The notes under the pieces were generated by a model, which worked only from the letters and a program-made list of their open reading frames with translations, did not search any database and was not told the origin of the DNA. From contig SVQZ01000027.1 of the NCBI GenBank assembly GCA_015065105.1, positions 1 through 33,631 of the forward strand: a DNA stretch of 33,631 nucleotides. Direction: 5' to 3'. Below are positions 18,100 to 26,915 of this stretch, in pieces. The DNA is from Oscillospiraceae bacterium (GTDB taxonomy: Bacteria > Bacillota > Clostridia > Oscillospirales > CAG-272). Positions within the stretch are counted from its first letter, which is position 1. The number at the start of each line of letters is the position of its first letter. Made by a program: the position numbers and the translations under genes.

Positions 18100-18133
18100 A
18101 CCCGATAAGACGGGTCAAGGGGTCGGCCCCTTG
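18100..18133 (-). other. Two small adjacent hairpins in the purH-purD gap
   Basis: CAAGGGG-CCGA-CCCCTTG (18116-18133) begins right after the purH stop codon. ACCCG-TCTTAT-CGGGT (18100-18115) follows at once. There is no T tract, so termination is unlikely; mRNA processing or protection of segments is possible. The remaining 70 nt of the gap show nothing else. Confidence 0.5.
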
Positions 18134-19318
18134 TTAATGGTGGAAAAGTCTCATTCCGGTGAATGCCATTGCCATGCCGTACTTGTTACAGCATTCGATA
18201 ACAACGTCATCACGGATAGATCCGCCGGGCTCTGCGATATATTTAACGCCTGACTTCTTTGCACGCTCGATATTGTCGCTGAAGGGGAAGAAGGCATCGG
18301 AGCCGAGAGCAACACCGTCGATGGTGGAAAGGTATGCTCTGATCTCTTCATCGGTAAGAGGCTCGGGCTGAGTGGTGAAATATTTCTGCCAGTTGCCGTC
18401 AGCACATACGTCTTCCTCGTTACGGTTGATATAACCGTCGATTACGTTATCGCGGTCGGGTCTGCCCAATGTGTCCTTGAAGGGAAGGTTGAGAACCTTG
18501 TCATACTGACGCATGAACCATGTATCTGCCTTACTTCCTGCAAGACGTGTACAGTGAACACGGGACTGCTGACCTGCACCAACACCGATAGCTTGACCGT
18601 CAACTGCATAGCAAACAGAGTTGGACTGTGTATATTTAAGAGTTATAAGAGCAACGATAAGGTCGCGCTGTGCTTCTTCGGGAAGATCCTTGTTTTCTGT
18701 AACGATATTTGTAAGAAGCTCACGGTTGATTTTAAAGTTATTTCTGCCCTGCTCAAAGGTGATTCCGTAAACCTGCTTGTGCTCAACCTCTGCGGGAACA
18801 AAATCGGGATCAATTTTAACGATATTGTAGTTACCCTTTCTCTTGGACTTGAGTATCTCAAGTGCTTCGGGCTCGTAGCCGGGAGCGATGATACCGTCGG
18901 AAACCTCACGCTTGATCATCTTTGCTGTAGTTACGTCACAAACGTCGGAAAGTGCAACCCAGTCGCCGAAGGAGCACATACGGTCTGTACCTCTTGCTCT
19001 TGCATAAGCACAAGCAAGGGGAGATTCGTCAAGGCCCTCGATATCGTCAACGAAGCAAGCCTTCTTGAGCTTGTCGGAGAGAGGAATACCAACTGCGGCA
19101 GAGGTGGGAGAAACGTGCTTGAAAGAGGTAACTGCGGGAAGACCGAGAGCCTCCTTAAGCTCCTTTACTAACTGCCAGGAGTTGAATGCATCAAGGAAAT
19201 TTATAAAGCCGGGACGTCCGCAAAGGATCTCGATGGGAAGCTCACTTCCGTCATGCATAAAGATCTTTGCGGGCTTCTGATTGGGGTTACAACCGTATTT
19301 CAATTCAAATTCTTTCAT
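18134..19318 (-). CDS. purH: AICAR formyltransferase, stand-alone (PurH-type domain only)
   Basis: This transfers a formyl group from 10-formyl-THF to AICAR (step 9). The 394-residue protein corresponds only to the C-terminal AICAR transformylase part of bifunctional PurH (about 510-590 residues). It starts with KYGCNPNQ, the usual beginning of that domain. The catalytic Lys-His pair is K67-H68 in SFKHVSPTSAA. There is no MGS-like IMP cyclohydrolase domain; that step is supplied by the neighbouring PurO-type gene 19 nt upstream. The start follows AGGAGCAGAAAA. Its substrate AICAR (ZMP) is the ligand of the riboswitch that controls the operon. Confidence 0.9.
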   Translation of the reverse strand: MKEFELKYGCNPNQKPAKIFMHDGSELPIEILCGRPGFINFLDAFNSWQLVKELKEALGLPAVTSFKHVSPTSAAVGIPLSDKLKKACFVDDIEGLDESPLACAYARARGTDRMCSFGDWVALSDVCDVTTAKMIKREVSDGIIAPGYEPEALEILKSKRKGNYNIVKIDPDFVPAEVEHKQVYGITFEQGRNNFKINRELLTNIVTENKDLPEEAQRDLIVALITLKYTQSNSVCYAVDGQAIGVGAGQQSRVHCTRLAGSKADTWFMRQYDKVLNLPFKDTLGRPDRDNVIDGYINRNEEDVCADGNWQKYFTTQPEPLTDEEIRAYLSTIDGVALGSDAFFPFSDNIERAKKSGVKYIAEPGGSIRDDVVIECCNKYGMAMAFTGMRLFHH

Positions 19319-19337
19319 TTTTCTGCTCCTATATATC

Positions 19338-20060
19338 TTACGAATTCTTGTTTATTGTGATAATTTCTTCTTCTGAACTGCAGAGGGAATGGGAGATAAC
19401 AACAAGAGAAACCTTGTTATCTTCGTTTAAGTTTTTCCAGCAGATATCCGCAAGCTCCTTTGCGGTGTTGGGGAGTGTAACCTCTTCAGGCTCGCCGTAG
19501 AAAGAGGGGATGGGATTTCCGTCACACTTATATGTATGGATAAAATGTCCGATACCTGCTTCGGGAGCGTACTCATAGAAGAAACGCTGACATACCTCGG
19601 GACGTCCGTTTGCGCTCTTAAGTATAGAGAGCTTATATGTAAAGTCGCTGTGGTCCTCGTTATAGTTAACTATACCCGAAATTCTGGGTGTGAAGTTGGG
19701 GGCGTCGGGCTCGAATTCACGGGTACGAAGCGCCTCTTCGAAGGTCTTGCCCTCGTTTACAAAATCAAAAATAGTATTGGTCTGGTCGCCGTTTGTTATA
19801 ATGTCTGTATTACCGTCATTGGCAGAGAGGTAGGGATTGTAGATGATAAGGCTGGGATCACGAAGCTTTGATTCATCGTAAGCCTTGGTACGCATACCGC
19901 CCTCAAACCATTCAAATACTCTGTTACGGCTGTTTTCACTTCTGCCCATAATGAAGTAAGCTATCATTGCAGACTTGCCGTCAGCAGACTTACCGATTAC
20001 TATACCTCTGCCGGGATATGAATTTTCTGAAAGTAATTTCTTGAGATCAAATAATGCCAT
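19338..20060 (-). CDS. purO: IMP cyclohydrolase, PurO type
   Basis: This closes the ring of FAICAR to IMP (step 10). The 240-residue protein matches the PurO family (IMP_cyclohyd), first known from archaea and unrelated to the PurH cyclohydrolase domain. Landmarks are YPGRGIVIG near the N-terminus, FIMGRSENSRNRVF (about 37-50), a DQTNTI segment and the C-terminal FYGEPEEV. The start follows GGAGGAATAAAAAG, and the gene is only 4 nt after purN. It directly precedes the stand-alone AICAR transformylase, so the two together replace a fused PurH. The assignment rests on remembered motifs and on the missing cyclohydrolase domain next door. Confidence 0.85.
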   Translation of the reverse strand: MALFDLKKLLSENSYPGRGIVIGKSADGKSAMIAYFIMGRSENSRNRVFEWFEGGMRTKAYDESKLRDPSLIIYNPYLSANDGNTDIITNGDQTNTIFDFVNEGKTFEEALRTREFEPDAPNFTPRISGIVNYNEDHSDFTYKLSILKSANGRPEVCQRFFYEYAPEAGIGHFIHTYKCDGNPIPSFYGEPEEVTLPNTAKELADICWKNLNEDNKVSLVVISHSLCSSEEEIITINKNS

Positions 20061-20064
20061 CTTT

Positions 20065-20670
20065 TTATTCCTCCGCTAATATATCTTTACAAACTTTTTC
20101 AACCGAAGCGGGGAGTATCTTCCATTCCGCTTGTTCCATTACACGCTTCTGCAGCATTTCGGGGGTATCGCCCTCCTCGATATAAACCGCCTTCTGCATG
20201 ATTATCTCACCGCCGTCGGGAATCTCGTTTACAAAGTGAACGGTAGCGCCCGTAACCTTAACTCCGTAGCCGAGAGCTGCCTCGTGAACATGAAGCCCGT
20301 AGAAGCCCGCACCGCAGAAGGAGGGAATAAGGGAGGGGTGAACATTGATTATTCTCTTGGGGTATCTTGAAGTAAAGCTTTCGCTTAAAATGCACATAAA
20401 GCCTGCCAAAACGATAACGTCTATATCATTTTCTTCAAGCAATGCGATTATCTTACCTTCAAATTCCTCTTGGGTGGTCTTTTTTACCACCGCTGTTTTT
20501 ATATCAGCCTTTGCGGCACGCTCAAGAGCATAAGCTCCTTCCTTATTGGAAATTACAAGCTCTATTATACCGCTTTTTATGATACCGTTTTGCTGTGCAT
20601 CGATAAGAGCTTGAAGGTTTGTGCCTCCACCCGATACGAGAACGGCTATTTTACACTTGTTACTCATCAT
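20065..20670 (-). CDS. purN: Phosphoribosylglycinamide formyltransferase (GAR transformylase)
   Basis: Step 3: GAR + 10-formyl-THF to FGAR. The 201-residue protein has the VSGGGTNLQALID N-terminus, the catalytic INVHPSLIPSF (Asn and His) and the downstream PDGGEII / EEGDTPE region with the catalytic Asp. The start is taken at ATG 20670, which overlaps the purM stop as TGATG; the next codon (20667) is also ATG. Longer readings with TTG have no ribosome site. Translational coupling with purM is likely. Confidence 0.92.
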   Translation of the reverse strand: MMSNKCKIAVLVSGGGTNLQALIDAQQNGIIKSGIIELVISNKEGAYALERAAKADIKTAVVKKTTQEEFEGKIIALLEENDIDVIVLAGFMCILSESFTSRYPKRIINVHPSLIPSFCGAGFYGLHVHEAALGYGVKVTGATVHFVNEIPDGGEIIMQKAVYIEEGDTPEMLQKRVMEQAEWKILPASVEKVCKDILAEE

Positions 20671-21707
20671 CAGCAAATTACTACAGGCTCGTCACCGCGG
20701 AAGGTCTCACCGATGATGTAAGCGTCCTCACCGTTTGCACGGAGGATCTCAAGTGCCTTATCAGCGTCTTCCTTAGCAACTACAACGCTCATACCAACGC
20801 CCATGTTGAAGGTGTTGAACATATCTCTTTCGGGAATATTGCCTGTTTTTGCGAGAAGGTCGAATATAGGAAGGACCTTGACCGCGGAGCGCTCGATCTT
20901 TGCACCGAAGCCCTCTGCCAGGCTTCTCGGAATATTTTCATAGAAGCCGCCGCCTGTAATGTGGGAAACTGCCTTAACCTTAACTTGGTCAAAGAGCGCA
21001 AGCATGGGCTTAACGTATATCTTTGTAGGTGTGAGAAGTGTTTCGCCTACAGACTTACCTCCGAGCTCTGCTACGGGAACCTTAATATCGTTCTTTTCAA
21101 CGTCAAAAACCTTACGAACAAGGGAGAAGCCGTTGGAGTGAACACCGGAGGAGGGAAGTGCGATGATAACGTCACCTTCGGTCATTGTATTTTTGTCAAC
21201 TATCTTACTGCGGTCAACCACACCTACGGTGAAGCCTGCAAGGTCGTATTCGTCGATGGGGTAGAAACCGGGCATTTCTGCTGTTTCACCGCCGATAAGA
21301 GCAGCACCTGACTGTACACAACCCTCAGCAATACCCGAAACGATCTCTGCAATTCTTTCGGGAACGTTCTTGCCGCAAGCAATATAGTCAAGGAAGAAAA
21401 GGGGCTTTGCACCAACGCATATAACGTCGTTTACACACATTGCAACGCAGTCGATACCAACTGTATCATGCTTGTCCATTAAGAATGCAAGCTTGAGCTT
21501 TGTGCCGACACCGTCGGTACCGCTTACAAGTACAGGTCTTTCCATTCCCTTAACGTCAAGCTCGAAGAGGCCTCCGAAGCCTCCGATATCACTAACTACA
21601 CCGCTTGTCATTGTTTTTGCGATGTGGGTCTTCATCAATTCAACTGCACGGTAGCCGGCTGTAATATCAACGCCGGATTCCTTATAGCTTTCGCTGAAAC
21701 TTTTCAT
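20670..21707 (-). CDS. purM: Phosphoribosylformylglycinamidine cyclo-ligase (AIR synthetase)
   Basis: Step 5: FGAM + ATP to AIR. The length of 345 residues is typical. Family landmarks are [46 protein letters not shown] and [11 protein letters not shown]. The start follows AGGAGATAGATT. It sits between purE (18 nt gap) and purN (overlapping). Confidence 0.95.
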   Translation of the reverse strand: MKSFSESYKESGVDITAGYRAVELMKTHIAKTMTSGVVSDIGGFGGLFELDVKGMERPVLVSGTDGVGTKLKLAFLMDKHDTVGIDCVAMCVNDVICVGAKPLFFLDYIACGKNVPERIAEIVSGIAEGCVQSGAALIGGETAEMPGFYPIDEYDLAGFTVGVVDRSKIVDKNTMTEGDVIIALPSSGVHSNGFSLVRKVFDVEKNDIKVPVAELGGKSVGETLLTPTKIYVKPMLALFDQVKVKAVSHITGGGFYENIPRSLAEGFGAKIERSAVKVLPIFDLLAKTGNIPERDMFNTFNMGVGMSVVVAKEDADKALEILRANGEDAYIIGETFRGDEPVVIC

Positions 21708-21725
21708 AATCTATCTCCTTTTGTA

Positions 21726-22220
21726 TTAAAAAGAATATTTTTCGCAGATTTCTTTGTCCGCTTCGTAAACCTTGGCGGTGTTCTTTGCTCTCATTTCGTC
21801 GAGCTTGGCAGCAAGCTCTGCATCCTCAATGGCAAGCATCTGAACGGCAAGGAGAGCCGCGTTTGCCGCACCGTTTATCGCAACGGTTGCAACAGGCATA
21901 CCCGAGGGCATCTGAACTGTGGAAAGAAGTGCATCCATTCCGTCAAAGCTGGGGCCCTTTACGGGAATACCGATAACGGGAAGGGTGGTGTTTGCGGCAA
22001 AAGCTCCTGCAAGGTGAGCCGCCATACCTGCCGCACAAATTATTGCGCCGAAGCCGTTAGCTCTTGCGTTGAGAGCAAATTCTCTTGCCGCCTCGGGGGT
22101 ACGGTGTGCGCTCATTACGCGAACCTCTGTGGAAACACCGAAATCCTTTAAGGTGTTCACAGCCTTTTCAACTACGGGCATATCGCTTGTACTGCCCATT
22201 ATTACTGCAACTTTTCTCAT
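21726..22220 (-). CDS. purE: N5-carboxyaminoimidazole ribonucleotide mutase
   Basis: Step 6: rearrangement of N5-CAIR to CAIR (class I), or direct CO2 use on AIR. The 164-residue protein shows GSTSDMPVVEKA, MSAHRTPE (catalytic His) and AAGMAAHLAG. No purK is present in the window, so whether the class I route is complete must be settled elsewhere in the genome. It is the first gene of the purine operon, right after the riboswitch. Confidence 0.93.
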   Translation of the reverse strand: MRKVAVIMGSTSDMPVVEKAVNTLKDFGVSTEVRVMSAHRTPEAAREFALNARANGFGAIICAAGMAAHLAGAFAANTTLPVIGIPVKGPSFDGMDALLSTVQMPSGMPVATVAINGAANAALLAVQMLAIEDAELAAKLDEMRAKNTAKVYEADKEICEKYSF

Positions 22221-22270
22221 TTTTCTCTATCCTTTTCTCAAATTATTTTACCTTGTAATAACAGCCGTTA

Positions 22271-22309
22271 TAAATAAACAGGGCAGTCCTATTCTGCATA
22301 GGACTGCCC
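22271..22309 (-). terminator. Expression-platform terminator of the ZTP riboswitch
   Basis: GGGCAGTCCTA-TGCAGAA-TAGGACTGCCC (22281-22309) is a perfect 11-bp stem followed by TGTTTATTTA. Its first GGGC is also the last conserved piece of the aptamer, so ligand binding and terminator folding exclude each other. Confidence 0.75.
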
Positions 22310-22378
22310 AGACGGTCGGCTTTATTCGCTCATATTTCCTTGTGGTTGATTCCACTTATCCGTCGGTAATAAAAGCGC
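22306..22378 (-). promoter_or_regulatory. ZTP/ZMP (pfl) riboswitch aptamer of the purine operon
   Basis: The minus-strand RNA shows the pfl consensus in order: a P1 arm CGCT, the ACCGACGGATAA junction, a GTGG-AATCAA-CCAC P2 hairpin, AAGGAAATATGAGCG closing P1, and the highly conserved AAAGCCGACCGTCTGGGC at the 3' end. This class senses AICAR mono- or triphosphate, signs of 10-formyl-THF shortage, and usually turns on purine and one-carbon genes. Here it precedes an operon with purE, purM, purN, purO, purH, purD, purL and fhs, exactly the expected targets. Confidence 0.88.
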
Positions 22379-22394
22379 TTTTCTTTACCCTTAA

Positions 22395-22424
22395 ATTCTA
22401 CCATAAAAATGTTTGAAAATTCAA
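22395..22424 (-). promoter_or_regulatory. Promoter of the purine operon
   Basis: TTGAAT (22419-22424) and TAGAAT (22395-22400), spacing 18, with an extended -10 TG (TGGTAGAAT). Transcription would start just before the riboswitch aptamer. Confidence 0.65.
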
Positions 22425-22476
22425 GGGCTGAAATGTAAACAAAGCAAGTCCTAAACGATTATATATCCTTATAAGA

Positions 22477-22893
22477 TCAGTTTGCCTTTGATTCACAGTA
22501 GATGCAACGGTAGATCCTTGATTCCTTATCGGTGAGCTTGAATACCTGATCGATACCCGGCTCAACGGAGGTGATGCATCTGGGGTTCTTGCACTTTATT
22601 ACGTTTGTAATCTTATCGGGTAATTCGATATGGCGCTTTTCTGACAATTTGCCATTCTTAATGATGTTAACGGTTACGTCTGGAGCAACGTAGCCGAGAG
22701 CCTCGAAATTGAGGGTGATCTCGCCGTCGATCTTGATGATATCCTTCTTACCCATCTTGCCGCTGACAGCATTCATGATCATAGCTACAGGGCAGTTTAA
22801 TTTCTTTAATTTGAGAACGCGGTAAACCTCCATAGCCATGCCTGCGGGGATATGGTCGATCACGAATCCGTTCTTGATAGAATCTATATTCAT
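22477..22893 (-). CDS. pyrI: Aspartate carbamoyltransferase regulatory subunit
   Basis: This 138-residue protein is the regulatory chain of ATCase. The N-terminal allosteric domain binds nucleotides, and a C-terminal zinc domain with C101-x4-C106 and C130-x2-C133 contacts PyrB. It is fused neither to pyrB nor truncated. The ATG overlaps the pyrB stop by 4 nt (ATGA). It is the last gene of the pyr operon. Only about 50 nt separate its stop from the pur promoter, and no terminator is evident there. Confidence 0.92.
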   Translation of the reverse strand: MNIDSIKNGFVIDHIPAGMAMEVYRVLKLKKLNCPVAMIMNAVSGKMGKKDIIKIDGEITLNFEALGYVAPDVTVNIIKNGKLSEKRHIELPDKITNVIKCKNPRCITSVEPGIDQVFKLTDKESRIYRCIYCESKAN

Positions 22894-23807
22894 GCCTGCA
22901 CCTCCAAAAGCTTCATTATGAGAGCCATACGAACGTTCTTACCGTTTGCGACCTGCTTGAAATAGCAGGCGCGGGGATCGTCGTCAATCTCGGTGGATAT
23001 TTCGTTTACGCGGGGCAGGGGATGAAGGATACACATATCCTTCTTTGCATATTCCATCTTTTCGCGGTCAAGGATATAGCTGTCCTTCAAACGGATATAG
23101 TCAGCCTCGTTGAAGAATCTTTCCTGCTGTACTCTTGTCATATAGAGGATATCAAGCTTACCCATAACGGCACAGAGGTCTGTAGTCTGTTCATAGGTAA
23201 TACCGTTCTTAATAAGCACGTCCTTCTTAATATAGCTCGGAAGCTTTAATTCGTCGGGAGAGATAAGAACTATATTGATGTTTTCATAACGGGAAAGAGC
23301 GGAGATAAGGGAGTGAACGGTACGGCCGAACTTAAGGTCTCCGCAGAAGCCTACTGTCAGATCGTGAAGTCTGCCCTTTTCGCGTCTTATTGTTAAAAGG
23401 TCGGTCAAGGTCTGTGTAGGGTGATTGTGGCCTCCGTCACCTGCATTAATGATCGGAACAGCGCTCTTCATCGATGCAACGAGGGGCGCGCCCTCCTTAG
23501 GATGGCGCATGGCAATAATATCCGAATAACAGGAAACTACGCGGATGGTATCTGCAACGCTTTCGCCCTTGGATGCAGAGGAACTGCTTGCCTCGGAGAA
23601 TCCAAGCACACTTCCGCCCAAAGAGAGCATGGCCGACTCAAAAGAGAGTCTTGTTCTGGTGGAGGGCTCAAAGAAAAGGGTTGCTAATTTTTTATATTTA
23701 CAAATGTCGCGGTATTTATCGGGGTTTGCAATAATATCGTCTGCCGTGTCAAGCAGCTCATCGATCTCTTCTGTGGTGAGATCTACAATGTCAAGTAAAT
23801 GTCTCAT
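22890..23807 (-). CDS. pyrB: Aspartate carbamoyltransferase catalytic subunit
   Basis: Carbamoyl phosphate + aspartate to carbamoyl aspartate (step 2). The length of 305 residues is normal. The carbamoyl-phosphate site STRTRLSFE (about 49-57) is complete, and [10 protein letters not shown] (mobile loop), HPTQTLTDL and HPLPRVNEI are present. It starts 2 nt after the pyrE stop, with GGATAGG as ribosome site inside pyrE. The PyrI partner follows, so an allosteric E. coli-like holoenzyme is expected. Confidence 0.95.
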   Translation of the reverse strand: MRHLLDIVDLTTEEIDELLDTADDIIANPDKYRDICKYKKLATLFFEPSTRTRLSFESAMLSLGGSVLGFSEASSSSASKGESVADTIRVVSCYSDIIAMRHPKEGAPLVASMKSAVPIINAGDGGHNHPTQTLTDLLTIRREKGRLHDLTVGFCGDLKFGRTVHSLISALSRYENINIVLISPDELKLPSYIKKDVLIKNGITYEQTTDLCAVMGKLDILYMTRVQQERFFNEADYIRLKDSYILDREKMEYAKKDMCILHPLPRVNEISTEIDDDPRACYFKQVANGKNVRMALIMKLLEVQA

Positions 23808-23809
23808 AA

Positions 23810-24439
23810 TTAACCTATCCAGCTTTCGTCAGAGGGATTTGCGCGGAATTTCTTAAGTCTTTCGATATCCTCGGGCTTGATGTAACCGATCTCGGCTGCT
23901 ACCTCGCATACGGTGTCAAAATCTGTTAAGCTTGTGTTTACAACGTTAGCTGCAGCCATTCTGTCAAGACCCTTTTTCATACCGTAGGTGAAGATGGAAA
24001 CAACGCCTAAAACCTCGGCACCTGCTTCGCGGAGCACGTCAACGACCTCAAGAACGCTGCCGCCGGTGGAGATAAGGTCTTCGATAACAACGACCTTCTG
24101 ACCGGGAAGAAGCTTACCCTCTATCTGATTCTGTCTGCCGTGATCCTTGGCACCGGAGCGAACGTAACCCATAGGCATATCAAGCATATGCGCGGTTATA
24201 GCCGCGTGAGCGATACCTGCGGTGCTTGTACCCATAAGAACCTCGCACTCGGGGTAGAGCTCCTTGACCTTGGCTGCCAGGGAGGTCTCGATAAGTGTAC
24301 GAACCTCGGGAGCTGTTAATGTAAGACGGTTATCGCAGTAAATCGGGCTCTTGATACCGCTTGCCCAGGTGAAGGGCTCGTCGGGACGAAGAAATACTGC
24401 TCCTATTGAAAGTAAACCTTTTGCAACTGCTTTATTCAT
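23810..24439 (-). CDS. pyrE: Orotate phosphoribosyltransferase
   Basis: Orotate + PRPP to OMP (step 5). The 209-residue protein has the PRPP-binding motif [13 protein letters not shown] and the N-terminal [16 protein letters not shown] stretch of this family. A ribosome site AGGA lies 8 nt before the ATG. The gap to pyrF upstream is 108 nt, the longest in the operon; I see no clear promoter or terminator in it. Confidence 0.95.
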   Translation of the reverse strand: MNKAVAKGLLSIGAVFLRPDEPFTWASGIKSPIYCDNRLTLTAPEVRTLIETSLAAKVKELYPECEVLMGTSTAGIAHAAITAHMLDMPMGYVRSGAKDHGRQNQIEGKLLPGQKVVVIEDLISTGGSVLEVVDVLREAGAEVLGVVSIFTYGMKKGLDRMAAANVVNTSLTDFDTVCEVAAEIGYIKPEDIERLKKFRANPSDESWIG

Positions 24440-24547
24440 AATATTTTCCTGCTTTCTGTATCAAAATAATTATTCTTTAGATTACAATAAACAATATGGT
24501 CGGGTATCTTTGTTTGCACTTGCTTCATACGAGCTTGGCAGCGGGTC

Positions 24548-25249
24548 CTACCCGCCTACGAATTCAGCTACGCATCTTCTGTATGCCGCAACGGGGTCAT
24601 CTGCCGCTGTGATAGGTCTGCCCACAACGATATAGTCCGAGCCTATCTCCTTTGCCTTTTCGGGGGTGGTAACGCGAACCTGGTCTCCGATATCGCCGTC
24701 AGCAAAGCGTACACCGGGGGTAACCGTTAAAAACTCCTTGCCGCATCTGTCCTTAACCTTGCTTGCCTCAAGGGGAGAGCAAACAACACCGTCAAGACCT
24801 GCAAGCTTTGCATTGTGAGCATAGTGCATAACTACCTCGTCGATGGGTTTGTTGATAAGAAGATCGTTTTCCATTCTCTCCTGGCTTGTGGAGGTAAGCT
24901 GGGTAACGGCGATAAGAAGGGGACGGGTGCCGTCGGGACGGGTAAGGCCCTCAAGAGCCGCTTCCATCATCGCAATAGTACCGCTTGCATGGAGGTTGCA
25001 CATATCAACGTCAAGAGCGGAAAGAACCGCCATAGACTTTTTAACCGTATTGGGAATATCGTGGAGCTTCAAGTCGAGGAATATCTTATGTCCTCTTCTC
25101 TTTAATTCTCTTACTATTTCGGCACCTGCCGCATAGTAAAGCTCCATGCCTATTTTTACATAGGGCTTTTCTTCTTTAAAGTTATCCAAAAACTCAAGTG
25201 TTTTTTCCATAGAGGAAAAATCACAGGCAATGATTACGTCGCGTCCCAT
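24548..25249 (-). CDS. pyrF: Orotidine 5'-phosphate decarboxylase
   Basis: OMP to UMP (step 6). The 233-residue protein shows the catalytic DLKLHDIPNTV (Asp-Lys-Asp tetrad part) and the phosphate-binding YIVVGRPI near the C-terminus. The start ATG overlaps the pyrD stop by one base (TGATG). GGAGG lies 9 nt upstream. Confidence 0.95.
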   Translation of the reverse strand: MGRDVIIACDFSSMEKTLEFLDNFKEEKPYVKIGMELYYAAGAEIVRELKRRGHKIFLDLKLHDIPNTVKKSMAVLSALDVDMCNLHASGTIAMMEAALEGLTRPDGTRPLLIAVTQLTSTSQERMENDLLINKPIDEVVMHYAHNAKLAGLDGVVCSPLEASKVKDRCGKEFLTVTPGVRFADGDIGDQVRVTTPEKAKEIGSDYIVVGRPITAADDPVAAYRRCVAEFVGG

Positions 25250-26160
25250 CAGTGTGCGCCTCCTATTATATCTGATAATTTTTCTATTTTGTATTTTTCC
25301 ATTACACGGGGAAGGTCGTTTATGATATCACGGCAGGCATATGGGTTAACAAGATTTGCGGCGCCTACCTGTACTGCGCTTGCACCGGCAAGCATCATTT
25401 CAATAACGTCATTTGCTGTGGATACACCGCCCATACCGATTATCGGGATCTTTACCGCTTCATATACCTGATATATCATACGAAGGGCAACGGGGAATAT
25501 GGCAGGGCCGGAGAAACCGCCCATTTTATTGGCTACAACAGGCTTTTTTGTGCGAAGATCTATACGCATACCGAGAAGGGTATTTATCATAGAAATACCG
25601 TCTGCGCCCGATTCCTCGCAAGCCTTTGCAATGGATACGATATCGGTTACGTTGGGGGAAAGCTTGATGTAAACAGGCTTATCGGTTACAGCCTTGCAGG
25701 CCTTGGTTACCAATGCCGCGTTTTCCGGGCTTGTACCGAATGCCATACCGCCGTTATGAACGTTGGGACAGCTTATGTTTACTTCAAAGATCCCTATATC
25801 TTCTTCCTTACTTAACTTTTCAACGGTGTAGCTGTAATCTTCTACGGAAAAACCGCTTACGTTAGCCACGACCTTTTTGTTATATACCTTTCGCATCTTG
25901 GGAAGCTCCTCGGCAATAACCTTTTCCACTCCGGGATTCTGAAGACCGACAGAGTTGATCATTCCCGAATAGCATTCTGCGATTCTGGGTGTGGGGTTAC
26001 CGAAACGGGGATCCTTTGTTGTTCCCTTGAAGGAAAATGAGCCTAAAATGTTGATATCGTAAAGCTCTGCGAACTCATAGCCGAAGCCAAAGGTTCCGCT
26101 GGCGGGAATAATGGGATTGTCAAGCTCCCAGCCCGAAAGGTTTACACGAAGATCCTTCAT
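25249..26160 (-). CDS. pyrD: Dihydroorotate dehydrogenase, class 1B catalytic subunit
   Basis: Oxidises dihydroorotate to orotate (step 4) with FMN. The 303-residue protein has the active-site cysteine C131 in VNISCPNVHNGG, which marks class 1, and the partner PyrK directly upstream marks class 1B (NAD+ as acceptor, soluble). ATG 26160 was chosen over GTG 26163: AGGAGG is 7 nt before this ATG, which forms TGATG with the pyrK stop. Confidence 0.93.
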   Translation of the reverse strand: MKDLRVNLSGWELDNPIIPASGTFGFGYEFAELYDINILGSFSFKGTTKDPRFGNPTPRIAECYSGMINSVGLQNPGVEKVIAEELPKMRKVYNKKVVANVSGFSVEDYSYTVEKLSKEEDIGIFEVNISCPNVHNGGMAFGTSPENAALVTKACKAVTDKPVYIKLSPNVTDIVSIAKACEESGADGISMINTLLGMRIDLRTKKPVVANKMGGFSGPAIFPVALRMIYQVYEAVKIPIIGMGGVSTANDVIEMMLAGASAVQVGAANLVNPYACRDIINDLPRVMEKYKIEKLSDIIGGAH

Positions 26161-26906
26161 CACTTACCCTCCTTATCCCAGAGAATCTCATCGGAATCAA
26201 GCACGGGACCTTCCTTACAGATCCTCTTGTTTCCGTATATGGTCTTGCAGCTGCAGCCCATACAGGCACCGAAGCCGCAGCCCATTCTTTCCTCAAAGGA
26301 AAGCTGGCCCTTTTTGTCTGTTGCGTTGTAAAGCGCCTTTAACATAGGCTCGGGACCGCAGGCACAGTAGTCGGAAAAATCTGTTTCTTCGAGAGCGTTT
26401 GTTACGAATCCCTTGATACCTGCCGAGCCGTCAACCGTTGTTATCTTAACGTCACAGCCCAGGGCCTCAAATTCTTCCTTATAGAATATTTCTTTTGCGG
26501 TATTGAAGCCTAAAATTGCGGTGACCTTCTTGCCCTTTTCAATAAGAGCCTTTGCGGTGCCGTACATGGGAGGAACACCCACTCCTCCGCCTATGACAAC
26601 AGGTTCATCACCGCATTTATCGGGATCAAAGCCGTTTCCGAGACCGCAAAGCAGATCGAGCTCCTTGCCCTCGCTCATTTTGCTCATAGCCTCGGTGCCC
26701 TTGCCCACGACCTTGTAAATTATGGTAAGCTCGCCTTCCTTATAGTCACATACCGAAATGGGGCGGCGAAGAAACATACCCTCAAGAGCAATATTTACGA
26801 ACTGACCGGGTCTGGTAAGAGCGGATGTATCTCCCGACAAGCGCATAAGGAATATGTCGCTTGTCAGGGGCTTATTTTCTGATATTTGATATATACCTTG
26901 CTTCAT
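26160..26906 (-). CDS. pyrK: Dihydroorotate dehydrogenase electron-transfer subunit
   Basis: This 248-residue iron-sulfur flavoprotein passes electrons from PyrD-FMN to NAD+. The FAD site is RRPISVCDY (48-56), and the nucleotide-binding GGGVGVPP is at about 107-114. The [2Fe-2S] cluster ligands are C210-x4-C215-x2-C218-x11-C230 in the C-terminal part. It follows carB by 9 nt and overlaps pyrD. Confidence 0.93.
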   Translation of the reverse strand: MKQGIYQISENKPLTSDIFLMRLSGDTSALTRPGQFVNIALEGMFLRRPISVCDYKEGELTIIYKVVGKGTEAMSKMSEGKELDLLCGLGNGFDPDKCGDEPVVIGGGVGVPPMYGTAKALIEKGKKVTAILGFNTAKEIFYKEEFEALGCDVKITTVDGSAGIKGFVTNALEETDFSDYCACGPEPMLKALYNATDKKGQLSFEERMGCGFGACMGCSCKTIYGNKRICKEGPVLDSDEILWDKEGK

Positions 26907-26915
26907 TATTTCACC

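Noticed and set aside
18116-18133. Intrinsic terminator between purH and purD
   Set aside because: Only 7 bp and no T tract, and the operon continues with the same strand and close spacing.
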